The notes beneath the pieces are model-generated. The model saw only the letters and a program-made list of their open reading frames with translations. It had not been told where the DNA came from and did not search any database. Position numbers and translations under genes: made by a program. Source: Oreohelix idahoensis (Eukaryota; Mollusca; Gastropoda; Stylommatophora; Oreohelicidae). Taken from it: a DNA stretch of 64,000 nucleotides. The stretch's first letter is position 1. The number at the start of each line of letters is the position of its first letter. This document shows, piece by piece, positions 21,691 through 32,884 of the stretch. The DNA is taken from positions 1 through 64,000 of the forward strand of contig JAMPIV010018959.1 of the NCBI GenBank assembly GCA_024509875.1, given 5' to 3'.

Positions 21691-22448
21691 AGCTCGTTTA
21701 CCAGAAATGTCAAGGAGAGTCTACAAAGTTGGTCCCTCGTCTTAAAGTATAGGCCACTTGTTCCTTCTTGTTCCAGAGATAGTACTTTCTGCTGGTACCA
21801 CCAATAACTAGGGTAAAAGAATATAAACAAAACGCTCTCCTGAGTATTGCGTTTCCCGACACATACTTATGTGTCCCCTTTCTTCTATTCTACCATACCA
21901 TCTATCTCAGTATTTACACTCGATGAGAATTAATTTTAATCCCTCGGGATAAAACTTAATTTACACTTAAATTGAATAGCTTTAGCTTTACATTACATTA
22001 AAATGAAAACTTTAATAGCTCAGATAGAATCTGTTTACATTTACATCTCCACTGATTGAAAAGTGTTCACAACATAAATTGGAAATTTTTTCATTTATTT
22101 TTACTCTGATTTGAAAAGTTTGAAACTTCCATTAATTTTTAAAAGTGAATATGTTAACGTCGACATTTACACTGGTTTGAACCAGTAAGTATTATACTTA
22201 GTATGTACATCATTTCTTTCATCTTTCCCTCCCTGCTTCCTATGGAACCTGTGACTATTTTATGCTTTTAGTTCTCTTTAAGAATCTAGCAATAAAGCAG
22301 TCGCCAGCCTTTGGCAGTGGTGGTTCACGAAATCATCATTCTGTACGCTGAGTTTGCCAGCCTCAAATGACTTGGACATCCACTAGCTATTTTCACACAT
22401 TAATCTTTACATGGTAATATATACATATTAGTTCACATGTTGGTAATG
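21691..22448. other. Unassigned intronic sequence
   Basis: It is AT-rich, with no ORF of protein-like composition. Confidence 0.4.
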
Positions 22449-25400
22449 AAAATCAATCAATACCCTTTAGCTCCCCAAGGAGCATAGGCCTTCAACAAAC
22501 ACATGCCAAGTCTTCCTGTCCTGTGCCATCCGCTCAAGTTCTTTCCATGTTTTCCTCATGATTTTCACCTCTGTTTCCAGTTCTCTTCTCCGTGTGTTTT
22601 TTGTCCACCTCTGCCTCTCTTTCCCTGAGGATTCCAGAACAAGGACTGCCTTGTAATGCTATCAACAGGTTTCCTCAATGTGTGTCCTATCCATCGCCAG
22701 CGTCTTCTTCTCAACTCTTGTTCCACTGGCACTTGTCTGGTTCTTGTCATCAATTCCACATTTGTGACTTGGTCATACCATTTCAGTCCTTCTATTCTAC
22801 GCAAGCACCCGTTTATAAAAGTCTGTAGCTTTTTGGTTGTTGTTTTTGTTGTTCTCCATGTCTCAGAGCCATACAATAGGACTGACCACATTTGAGTTGA
22901 AGATTCTTATTTTCGTGTTGGACTTGATTTCTCTTGTTCTCCATATGTTTCCCAATGCAATGAAAGCTCCTCTTGCTTTTTGTATTCTTATTTTGATATC
23001 ACTGTCTGTCCCTCCAACTTTGTCTATATTACTTCCAAGATATGTGTACGATTCTACATCTTTTTGTGGTGTTTCTTCAAGTTCAACCTTGTTATCATTT
23101 CTTGCATTTATTCTCATAATCTTTGTTATTTCCCTGTGTATTTTCAGGCCCACTTGTTGTGACCTCTCATTGAGAATTTTCATTTTCTCTTGCATCTGAT
23201 TATGGTTATGGGACAGAAGAGCCAAGTCATCTGCAAAATCCAGATCATCAAGCTGTTTAGTCAGATTCCACTGGATTCTATTTCTGTTGTGTGATGTCGA
23301 TGTTTTCATAACCCAATCTATTGCTAGTAAGAAAATAAATGGAGACAAGAGGCATCCCTGTCTCACTCCCGTTCTAATCCTAAACGGTTTTGTAAGTTGC
23401 CCTTCATGAAGAACTCTGCATGTCATGTCTTCATAGGTCTTCTTTATTAAGTTAATGATCTTCATGGGAACTCCATAATGCCTCATCAATTTCCGAAGTG
23501 ATTCTCTGTCTACACTGTCAAATGCCTTTTCATAGTCCACGAATCCGATGTATAGCGGTGAATTCCATTCCAGACTTTGTTCAACTATTATTCTCAATGT
23601 GGCTATCTGGTCTGTACAGGATCCATTTTGTCGAAAACCTGCTTGTTCATCTCTCAGTTGCTTGTCTATGGACTCTTTTAATCTCTCCAGGATGATTCTG
23701 TTTAATATTTTTGCTGGCACTGATAGTAACATTATTCCTCTATAATTTGTGCACTCTTGTAAATTTCCCTTCTGAGGCAACTTGACCAGATAACCTTCCT
23801 TCCATTCTGCTGGTATTTCCTCTCTCTCCCAGACTTTGCCAAATAGTTTGTATAATATCTCTGTAGAGGTATCAATATCTGTTTTGATGGCCTCTGCTGG
23901 AATGCAATCTGGACCAGCTGCTTTTCCATCTTTCAGAAGCTCTATGGCTTTCTTTATTTCTTCTCTACTTGGTCGTTCACAGCTGATTTGTAGCTCCTCT
24001 TCTGCTGGCTGGATGTCTGGGGGATTAGTTGGAGATGGTCTATTGAGAAGTTCCTCAGAATGTTCTGTCCATCTCTTCATTTGTTCTTGTATATTACTAA
24101 GCAATTTTCCATTCTTATCTTTTATGATGCCATTTGCTTGCTTATATTTCCCTGTTAGCTTCTTTGTGTTGTTGTACAGGTCCCTCATATTTCCTTTGGC
24201 TGCAGCTTCCTCTGCTTCCCTTGCCAAATCATCAATATATTTCATCTTGTCTCTTTTGATGTTTCTTCTTACTTCTTTGTTTGCTTCTATGTACACTTCA
24301 TGAGCCTTTGCTTTGGAGCTTCTGGTTTTGCTTCTGTTTAAATCTGCTTTCTTGTTTTTCCTGTCTTCTATCTTGTTCATTGTTTCTGTTGTTATCCATG
24401 CTTTGTGCTGATGTTCTCTTTTTCTCAGTACTTCTTCACATGTCTCGTTCCATATATTTTTTACCTGTTGCCAGTGGTCTTCCGTATCTGTTTCATCTTC
24501 CAGCTGTTGGAGTACTTGGTATTTGTTGGATACAGTGATTGAAAATTTTCTCTTATTTCCTGATTTCTTAGATATCCCACATTTTACTGTTGTCTATAGC
24601 TATATGCTGTTGTAAATTTCTTGAGTTTTAATTTTGTTTTAGCCAACAGAAGATGGTGGTCTGATACAACATCTGCTCCTCTACATACTTTCACATCATG
24701 CAATGATGACCTAAACTTCTTGCTTATGCATATGTGATCAATCTGATTCTCAGTTCTGTGGTCTGGTGGTATCCAAGTTGCTTTATGTATTCTTTTATGT
24801 GGAAATATGCTTCCTCCTATAGCTAGTTGATTTGAAGCACAGAAGTTTGATAATAGTTCCCCATTCTTGTTCATCGTACCTAATCCATGCTTTTCCATGA
24901 TTTTTTCAAAGCCAGTGTTGTCTGTTCCTATTTTCGCATTTAGGTCCCCCATCAAAATTGTGATGTCCTTTCTTTTCTTATTGTCCAAGACATTTTGTAG
25001 TCCGGTGTAAAAGTCTTCTTTCACAGATTCTTCTTTATCGTTTGTTGGTCCATAACATTGAATGATGTTTATATTTACTTTCTTTTTGGCTGATTTAAAC
25101 CTGGCTGTTATAATTCGGGGTCCCATTGTTTCCCATTCTATAAGTGTCTTCTGTGCTTCCTTGGACAGCATTAGAACCACCCCTTCACTGTGGTGGGTTC
25201 TTTCCTCCTCATGTCCTGAGGACAATACCATTTCTCCTGTGATCAATCTCCTCTTCTCTATGCCTTTCCACCGTGTTTCGCAGAGACCAAGGATATCATC
25301 ATCATCAGTTGCCATCTCCACAACGAAGGTTGGCTGTAATGGATCTCCAACGTCTGACCAAGGATATCAATCCTGTAATTTGTTATTTCTGCTGCTACCT

Positions 25401-25750
25401 GTGCAGTTTTCCCTTGTTCACACAGAGAGCGAACATTCCAGGTGCCAATCCTGAAGATTTTCCTAGACGAAAAAAGGTTAGTCGGCAATCCAGACTCCTT
25501 TTGGCTTTCTCTAGGCTACTTCATGCGCCTCCTTTCCAGAGGACCTTCTTCTGTCTTGGGCGGCTGAGTTGATTTATATTCTTTATTTGACTTGTCCAAG
25601 TTTGTTGAAGTTTTTGTGGTAAAAAGTTTTTTACGGGATGGGGGTAACCAACCCCATGCCCAACCCTCCTTAGTCGCTTTTTACGACATGCCTCGTAGGG
25701 TACAGTGTTACTATTCTTTGTTCCCCTTTCGGGCCCCGGTAACACGGGTG
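22449..25750 (-). mobile_element. Near full-length RTE-like LINE (family 2)
   Basis: The minus strand runs from a 5' leader (25750-25490) through an APE endonuclease, linker and RT to a C-terminal domain and the 3' end ctaaagggtattgattgatt (about 22470-22449). The 5' end abuts repeat Y. Length is about 3.3 kb. The leader contains a segment, about 25620-25730, related to dispersed repeat A. Confidence 0.92.
22480..25488 (-). pseudogene. Endonuclease/reverse transcriptase of LINE family 2, frameshifted
   Basis: The endonuclease begins GTWNVRSLCEQGKTAQV at about 25450. A short extra segment near 25320-25370 shifts the frame before DILGLCETRWKG. It then continues with CYGPTNDKEE, LMGDLNAKIG, FPHKRIHKAT and SDHHLLL, and stops at 24584. 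The linker has further frame breaks. The RT frame (24380-22863) is long and clean: NYRGIMLLSVPAKILN, DEQAGFRQNGSC, VDYEKAFDSVD, GVRQGCLLSP and DFADDLALLSH. A break near 22870 leads into the C-terminal LLYGSETWRTTKT ... WNPQGKRGRGG. It is closely related to the insert at 14399. Confidence 0.9.
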
Positions 25751-26540
25751 GGTAATGAAAATATAGAATGTAAAACGACAACTTACGCCAATCCTGGCTC
25801 ACAGACTTTTTGCTCAGATGAATAAAAGGCACTGACTGATACATTATTTCACGTGTACTTGGGGTCGTTAATTTAATAAGTTTCCTCTCTGACTTTGTGT
25901 GTTTCCTTCATTTTCCTCAGACAGCAGTTTTCCTTATTAAAATGATAGAGATTTCCTGGGTTGTTTTGTAAGTCCCGATAAATACTCAAATAAAAGGTGT
26001 ACAGTCTGATAAAATGGAATTCTGAATTCTAGGCTTCACTCTGGCAAGGTCTGGTGTCTTGGCAAGCTATCTTCACAGTAGTTTTGACTGACTGAAGCGT
26101 CAGGTTATATTCACTGCCTTCCCACGCATTCGTTGTTATGAAACTCAAATGATCAGCCAATCTGATTTGAATATTTTGCCTGACTCATCTAATGCAAAAT
26201 TTCAAACATTACTTTTCTGAAAATGGGTTGTAAACATCCGATTGCCCTTTGTACCAACTCACGAACATGTCGATAAACTCATACGACAACGTGTTCCAAA
26301 TGTAACAATTCATTACTTTATCAGACAGTAATCTCTTACTGTGTCTGTCCCTAAGTTGTCTCCCCGTATTCTAAGCTTTGGTGATTCGCGCACTCGTGTC
26401 GTATCAGCGATTAAGCAATGCGCTTCACGATTTTACTGATAATCTGTCGCGGCCAAGCTGTTGTAGACGAGAATTATCTCAGCCACTCCTTGCAATTGTG
26501 AGGTGTTCATCATCAACAAGGGGTGTCGAATGTTTGAACA
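25751..26540 (-). repeat. Dispersed repeat Y, copy 2 (inverted)
   Basis: The reverse complement of 25755-26072 aligns well with 17285-17600. Farther right the match is weak (tttcataac, then gtgaatata.cctgac). Confidence 0.7.
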
Positions 26541-26689
26541 AACAAACTCCCTGCTACATAACAAACAAAAAGAAAAGGGTGCGACGAGGGAAAAAAATCG
26601 CATTAAAATCAGTACAAAAATGTAACTGATTACTGCCGTAGTGAAAGAGAGATCGGAAAGAGGACGCACCAAAATCCATCTTGTGACAT

Positions 26690-26870
26690 AAATGGGTGCT
26701 TGCAACTGGCACTAGTCTAGTTCTTGTCAGCAGTTTCACATTAGCTTAGCGAGCTTGTAGTGTCATTTCAATCATTCTATTCTACGCAAGCACGCATTTT
26801 CTTCTTGTTGTTGCTCTACGTGTTTCAGTTTCTCCGTATTGCATAAGCAGCGACAAGGGAAATAATAACA
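26690..26870 (-). mobile_element. Short fragment of the family-2 LINE 3' region
   Basis: The blocks aactggcactagtctagttc, ttctattctacgcaagcac and ttgttgttgctctacgtg match 22720-22870. Confidence 0.7.
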
Positions 26871-27414
26871 TATTATTGTGCCCAGACCCTCTATCTAGTC
26901 ACAGACATACATCTTTCAATTAATATACAGAAAATAACTACTATTTATACGAAAGTTATTATTACATTTACTGGTTGCTGTTTTTGTTGTTTAAACAATT
27001 TTATGTCATTTGATTTGAAAGTTGTTTGAGTGTTTCAAATCTTTGAGCCCTTGGTTCACTAGGTTTTAGATTACATAGGAAGCTGAAATTTTGCACACGA
27101 TCCTCTATCATGGTACATTTTAAACTTTCACAATTTGAATGAACCTCGCGTTCACAATTTGAATGAACCTCGAGTGACCTGTCCTTTGCCCGCTATACAA
27201 AAATTAATGCCGAAAAAGTCATATAGTTGTTTACAAGACCACAGCTATAAAAGAATCAATTTGATGACGTTGTACACAAAATTGTGAACAAGATCACATA
27301 ACTTGGTGACGATGCATACAAAATTGTGAACAGAATCACAGAACGTTTCTATTTTTAGTGCATTTTAAAATAAAAGGCTGTTGCCTAAAACATGTTTTCC
27401 TTTACTTGTTCTAG

Positions 27415-27684
27415 GTTATGAGAAGCCGATGCCAGATACCTGAAGACAAGCTGGCACAAGCCAAGGCCGTTCTTAACAGGTACATCGAACAACAAACAGG
27501 AGCTCCTCCAACCGGTGGACCTGCCACGGCAACTCCAGTAACGCAGTCTTTTGGAACAACCGGAACGCCACCTACAGGGGCACCCATAATGCTGTTCACC
27601 GGGACACCCTCGGCTCAGCTGACTGTGACTGGATCCCCAATCATTCAAGCTACTGGAGTGACCGGAAGAATTACTACAGTTTAA
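27415..27684 (+). CDS. APMAP/hemomucin-like protein, last exon with mucin-like tail
   Basis: The acceptor ttgttctag lies directly before gttatg, and the frame runs 89 codons to TAA. Residues 1-30 are a helix-like segment (VMRSRCQIPEDKLAQAKAVL). The rest is rich in Thr, Pro and Gly with imperfect TGxPP/TGTP repeats (TGAPPTGG, GTTGTPPTGAP, FTGTPSAQ), suited to O-glycosylation. Drosophila hemomucin has the same plan: a strictosidine-synthase-like domain followed by a mucin-like C-terminus. The tail here is much shorter. No clear AATAAA follows within about 150 bp. Confidence 0.75.
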   Translation, partial: VMRSRCQIPEDKLAQAKAVLNRYIEQQTGAPPTGGPATATPVTQSFGTTGTPPTGAPIMLFTGTPSAQLTVTGSPIIQATGVTGRITTV

Positions 27685-27857
27685 AATCCGTAAACGGCGC
27701 AGAGAGTAACGGCACCGTAAACTCCCTTGTATCTCATGTCATCTGTATCGTCCAGTTTGTAAATTTAAACATTATTCGCATATTCGCAACAACAAAAAAA
27801 CCCGAACTGAAGACATTGAACGGAGTAGAATATGGTAAGAAACCACTTCTCTCCACG

Positions 27858-27966
27858 AAACCTGTTTGGGGATGTCGGGGACCTTGAGCTGACTACTTCC
27901 TTTATTAGAGACAATAATGTGGAAGTCTGAGGGCGAACGAGGAAGAAGAAGAAGAAGAAGGAAGCT
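27858..27966 (+). mobile_element. 3' end of a Jockey-like LINE with a (GAA)n tail
   Basis: The blocks ctccacgaaacctgtttgg and ctgactacttcctttattag parallel the end of the 35.1-kb fragment, followed by gggcgaacgag and a GAA run. Confidence 0.6.
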
Positions 27967-28099
27967 TTTTCAAAATGAAAATTAATTTTATTTTAAACTA
28001 TCATCACGTAGCTAGTATTGCGATAATATGTCATATTACATGTTCTCATTTAAGCCCTGCAGCTGTTAATATTTCTTATGTAGATGTTCCGCCATGTTT

Positions 28100-28335
28100 C
28101 TCTGCGTTTAGCCAATCATAATCGCCGGTTTAGTTTGCGCTGTTCACGGCGTATGAAGCTGTCACTGCAGACGGTCCCCTTGTCGGGAAAGCCTGTATCA
28201 AACATTCACAGGCTTTTACACCAGTGGTTTATGTAGCAATTTATTTTAAATGATGATTTTGCCAGCCTTCAGCCCAAACTCATATTAGTTGCACTGTACG
28301 ACATGCATCAGGAAGCAGTATGCCTATTTTTTTTT
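28100..28335 (+). repeat. Dispersed repeat A copy
   Basis: It contains cagtggtttatgtagc, a diverged middle with ttgccagc, then atattagttgcactgtacgacatg. Confidence 0.65.
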
Positions 28336-28619
28336 CTATGTGTCATCACAGACTCACGAGAACTTCACGAGACTTTAGGGGCATATATTTGAATGAAAGA
28401 TGGGACCATAAACAAACAAACAATTCACTAACAGAAGAACTGGATAAATTACTATGACCCATGCCATTAGATCTTCCATAGAGCTAAATATTCGTTGAGA
28501 CACAAAGATAGAATTTAGCACTCTATAGGTGTTTACTGCAATATTAAACACAGCAGAATTTACACTTGTACAAGCAATGTTCTGTTTATTGATGCAAACT
28601 TTATTTTGAGTTTTATGGA

Positions 28620-28762
28620 GGCGATGTGGTCAGCAATCACGCCGGCCGCCTTAACCTTCCCAGAGTTCATCTGCTACCCAATTCATGAGGCTGGGTAGAC
28701 CCCGGAGTCGTTTGCGGTCTAATGGAAAATCCCACCGCTACTGGGAATCGAACCAACGAACG
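28620..28762 (-). repeat. tRNA-derived SINE, partial
   Basis: Read on the minus strand it begins with the B-box-like ggttcgattcccagtagcgg. A CR1 3' tail abuts it exactly at this point, so the SINE head is cut off. Confidence 0.6.
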
Positions 28763-29036
28763 AACAAACTTTATTTTCGAAGGGTTAAGAATTGGGCTCG
28801 CAGGCCCGTCTAACATTCTGCCCTTCCACTCTCATTTATCTTGCATATTATATCCTTTCATTCCCACATGTTACTTTAAGCATTAATATGGAGGCATGCA
28901 ACATTATAAAGGTAATTTAACAGCGTGCATTTACAGTATGCAGTCATAATCAAAATTAAGTAGTGTTAATTAAACAAACATTATAATAAAATTAAATTAA
29001 ATTTAAAAAAAAAAAAAAAAGTATTTGACAGTCTGC
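28763..29036 (-). mobile_element. CR1-like LINE 3' end, copy 1
   Basis: The signature 3' end (gaaaataaagtttgttcgttcg on the minus strand), plus gggcctgcgagcccaattc, matches the ends at 60310 and 60763. It is followed by A-rich non-coding sequence. Confidence 0.75.
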
Positions 29037-29039
29037 TAT

Positions 29040-29105
29040 TGAAGGAGGTGAGACTTGGTGTTATTTCTTTGCCCTCCTTAACCCAAGAGCAGAATCAGTA
29101 GGAGA
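29040..29105 (-). repeat. Fragment of SINE B core
   Basis: The minus strand reads ctgattctgctcttgggtta and then aggagggcaaag, matching 63080-63120. Confidence 0.6.
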
Positions 29106-29111
29106 GATAGA

Positions 29112-29665
29112 TGGACATAACTTTATTTAAAAGGGTAAAGAATTGTCGACCCAGGTCTGTCCGACCATCCAGCCCTTTATCTTTCATTCTGTATCCCGAC
29201 ACTCACTCATGTGTTCATCAGCAATTAATCGGCATTTTTGAATGTGTCATTAAACATCAATACACAAATTACATAACATATTCTCGCTTATATCTGTACG
29301 TTCTTGAAGGAAAATGAAATAATAATAATAATTTCTTACGCACTTCTGTAGCAGGACACATCTTCGAGCTGTAAAAATGTATATCTGCTCATTCGCATAC
29401 ACATCATCACATTTAAGCAAACAAAATACAATTACACATTTCAAAAGTACAGTGCTATGCAGGTACATTCTCACATACATTATATTATATAGCAATACTA
29501 CGTGGAAATAAAACAAATTTTTCGCATAGACAATAACGAGCGGAAGAGGAAAAGAAAGGTTGACATATAGATAAGATGTGGACTGACAATGGCTGCTTCT
29601 TTGGGGGTAGATAATCAGTGTTGATTAAGTGTTTAAAAAGTGCTTTGTTGAATGAGTATTGGACC
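29112..29665 (-). mobile_element. CR1-like LINE 3' end, copy 2, with the end of the coding region
   Basis: The minus strand encodes YSFNKALFKHLINTDYLPP, matching the end of the CR1 ORF at 61119, followed by a 3' UTR ending aataaagttatg. It is 5'-truncated at about 29665. Confidence 0.8.
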
Positions 29666-29716
29666 ACCGAGTTAGGAAGCCAGTGCACTAACCACTTCGT
29701 TACGACAGCTCCCATG
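29666..29716 (-). repeat. SINE C head
   Basis: The minus strand reads gggagctgtcgtaacgaagt and then ggttagtgcactgg, matching the heads at 50110 and 63958. It runs directly into the CR1 3' segment. Confidence 0.6.
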
Positions 29717-30172
29717 TGGTTTATACATAATTCTTTGTTTTCACACTGTTCGTAACTCTAGTTACAGATTATGTATACTTCTGCATGCCATCTCAGACTG
29801 TCCAATATATTATCCTCTCTATCCGCTAACTGTTCTCCAGTTAGCTCCCCGGGGTTATTGAGGATATCAATAAACATTATGATTACTGCTCCCTCATACA
29901 TGTCGTAAGAGCTGATTAATATGAGGCTGTGCGAGGGGCTGACAGCCGCATCTTTTAAGACAAATAGTTACAGAAATCATGGTTTTAAGAGCTCATGAAT
30001 GCTTTCGCGCAGACTTCTGGCAAAGGGACCTGCTACAGTGGGTGCGCCATGCTCCGTAGGGAATGAAAAGAAAACAGATAATGAAAGTCGAGCTTCTTTT
30101 TTGTTAAATTTCTCTCTTGTGGTGATGTTTTCATGACATCCCATGGACAAACCTCGTTTTTTTTTTTTTAAA
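29717..30172. other. Unassigned interval
   Basis: No gene was recognised. The flank 30080-30172 contains faint copies of the following tandem repeat. Confidence 0.4.
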
Positions 30173-30505
30173 ATGGTTATCTCCCACTACAGTAATGCTT
30201 TCCAACCATCATTTTCTCTGTGACCAATAAATATAGATTATCTTCCTTTGCGGTGATGACGTCCAGCCATTTCTCGCCTCTAACCTTCTTTGAGACATAT
30301 GGATTATCTCCCTTTGGAGTGATGTAATCCAGCCACCCGTTTCTCTAAATGTGTCGGAGTAATATGGGCTACCTCCCTTTGATGTGATGTTTCCAGTCAG
30401 CCAGTTCTCTAACTTTGTCCGAATAATATAGATTATCTCCCTTGAGGGGGAAAAAAAGAGGGGGGGCGGGGGCGATATTTTCCAGACATCGTCCTCTCTA
30501 ACTTT
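30173..30505. repeat. Degenerate tandem repeat, about 64-bp unit, five copies
   Basis: The block gattatctccctttg plus gtgatg, cca.cca and ttctctaac recurs about every 60-66 bp. The 134-codon minus-strand ORF over it reflects the repeat. A G-run lies at about 30447-30471. Confidence 0.75.
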
Positions 30506-30663
30506 GCGCATACATGTGGAATATTTCGTAGCCTTACACAAAAACCTTTCGAGTTGAGATTTAAACAGAGCAGTCAAATAAAAATGCAAACAAACAAAAC
30601 TATAATCGGACATATATGTGCCTAATCAAGGGCTAAAAAGAGAAGTGACGAGTAAATATCATT

Positions 30664-31035
30664 ATGATTATCCTTCAGCTCCCTCTGAAGCATAGACGTC
30701 AATCAGTTCACGCCAAGGCTTTCTGTCCTATGCCACCCATTCAGGTTCTTTCCCTGCCTTCTCTATACATTTTAAAGTATATCTTCAGCTCAGTTTCTAC
30801 GTTTGTTTTTTTTTATGCCTTACTCTATGTCTCTTACCTTGGGGGTTCCAGACAAAGGACGACCTCATTGTATTATCATCTAGTTTACTCACTGTTTGTT
30901 CTATCCAACGACAACGCCTTCTCTTCTCCTCCTGTTCAAGTGGTATTTGTTTGTTTCTTTCCATCAGTTCCACATTGGTGATTTTGTCCTACTCTTGAAA
31001 TTCTTCCATTCTATGCAAATAAGCATTTTTGGAAG
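30664..31035 (-). mobile_element. Decayed RTE-like LINE (family 2), 3' portion
   Basis: The order ccctctgaagcatag, ttctgtcctatgccacccat, gggggttccaga, ttccattctatgcaa matches 22470-22810. A different LINE interrupts it at about 31036. Confidence 0.75.
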
Positions 31036-31536
31036 TCTGTGTTACGGAGTATTTTACGCAACAATTCTTTGTCATTGGAAGTAAGAAAGAGAGTTCTTCG
31101 GTGTTATATAGAACCAATCCTGACATATGGCAGTGAGTCATGGACAATTAGTAAACAAGAAGGGAAGGCACTAGAGGCCACAGAGATGTGGTTTTACAGA
31201 ATGTTAAAAATACCGTGGACAGCTAAGAAGAGTTAATGAGGATGTCCTGAGAGAGGCCAATGCACAATGGAAACTTATTTCACAAGTTAGAAAGAAGTAA
31301 TCCACTTTTTGGGGGGCAAGTTATGAGAAGAGGACAGCTGGAATATATCATAACAACAGGTAAGGGAATATATCATAACTACAGGTAAGATTGAAGTAAA
31401 TACTGGACAGTTTGACATCGTGGCATGGAAAGAAGTCAACGGCAGAATTGATAAAATGTACTGGAGACAGGAAGCTGTGTACAGGCATGATCTCCTACGC
31501 CACTAGGCATGGTACTTGAATAAGAAGAAAAGTTAT
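31036..31536 (+). mobile_element. LINE fragment inserted into the decayed family-2 copy
   Basis: The plus strand encodes the RT C-terminal region (RKRVLRCYIEPILTYGSESW, then EATEMWFYRMLKIPW), breaks its frame near 31235, and ends in an AAG-rich tail. It is a different LINE family from its host copy, which resumes at 31537. Confidence 0.8.
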
Positions 31537-32330
31537 GGAAAAATTATTTGTCGTTTTTGTTGTCATCCGTGTTTCAGAGCCAAACAATATAGCTGTCTAC
31601 TCAGCTGGCTGAAGATTTGATTTGGCCTTGAACTCTCTTGATGTCCATGTTATTTCAAGTGTAGTAAATGTTGCTTCTGTCTTTCGTACTCTGAATGTGT
31701 TATCATTGTGCGTTCACCAGACTGTGCTCGTGTTGCTGCCAGGATATGTGTATGAGTCAATTAAATAGATCGCAAAGGTCTTTTGTATTTTCACAAGCAT
31801 CCTAATATAACCGACGGACCTTGCGTCTATGTTGAACAATGTGCGGTTCTCTAAAACGAGGCAAAACTCTTATTTAAAATAAAATGTATGAGTCTAAATC
31901 TGTTAAGGGTGTTGTTTTTCCCAGGCGCATTCTTTTTATCTGTAATATTTTGAAGTCTGGTTTCATTCAATAAAGCGCCTTTTACGTTATCTTTGACAGC
32001 AATAGTTACACCTCCACTACGACGTGTCCTTTCTTCCTCATGTCCTGATGATGGCTGTACTTTTTAGGTGTTCAGTGTCTTTTCTATTTTCTTCCATCTC
32101 TTTTCGCATGGTCTTAGGGTACCTGTTTTATAGCTCTTTTTTTTTTCTTTCATTTCTGCTGCCAACTGTGAAGTTTTTTTCTTGTTCGTTTAGTGTTTGA
32201 ACATTCCTGGTGATTTTCATAAAATTAAAATGGTGGAGTCAGCTGCCCAGAGGCCTCTCTGCTTTCTCTTGGTTGCATCCCTTTGGTGATAAAGGAATCT
32301 CATCCATCTTGGATGACTGAGATGAACTAC
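31537..32330 (-). mobile_element. Decayed RTE-like LINE (family 2), continued
   Basis: Matches include gtcgtttttgttgtcatccg, tgtttcagagcc, and farther right the endonuclease block with tcttcctcatgtcctga and ggcctctctgctttctcttg. Short foreign sequence at about 31797-31873 recurs at 48303. Confidence 0.7.
31797..31873 (+). repeat. Short dispersed repeat Z, copy 1
   Basis: The string cctaatataaccgac, then ttgaac, gcg and aaacgaggcaa, in order, is also found at 48303-48370. Confidence 0.65.
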
Positions 32331-32884
32331 TGCAATTACTGCTTTGAGTGATTTGTTAATGGTGTTGAATTTCCTTTGGTTTTAAGTTTCGTCATAATGA
32401 GGTTGTCTGTCTTATTCCCCCCGGACATCTTTTATGTATGCATAGTGGTTTCCAATGTTACTTTCTTTGCTCCTTTCTCCGGGTCACGGGAGCGCCTAAT
32501 GGAATTAACTGCAAGTTTAAATTTCGTCGTTTGTAGATTTAGTTTAGTTAAAGTTGTAGATAGGTTGACCGCATGGACAATATTGGGGGAGGTGGAAACA
32601 TTAATTCACTGAATATCAAACAGTGCCCCTTTAAAAAGATAACACTTTTTGTTTTTGTTTGTGGGATTCAAATAGTCTGATACAATATTCCTTTGTGTTA
32701 TTACTTGTATGTTATATAGATTAGTATATTTTGTGCTATAGATGTGTATTTTTCTTTTACATATTAATATTCTTTGGTTTTACTTACAAATACTCATGGT
32801 ACATTCTTTTGCAAACTATTCGTTCTGTAATTTCTTGCGATTCCACACTTTCGTGATGTGTTTTATCGTGTAATATTTTATGTG
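32331..32884. other. Unassigned AT-rich interval
   Basis: No supported feature was found. Confidence 0.35.

Larger units (their letters stand above)
21007..27414 (+). other. Intron of the APMAP/hemomucin-like gene (6.4 kb)
   Basis: Bounded by gtatgg and by ttgttctag, phase 0. It contains repeat X copy 2, the family-2 LINE, repeat Y copy 2 and a LINE fragment. Confidence 0.7.

Noticed and set aside
22592..25572. Plus-strand ORFs rich in Ser/Phe/Leu over the LINE
   Set aside because: They are antisense shadows of the endonuclease/RT frame.
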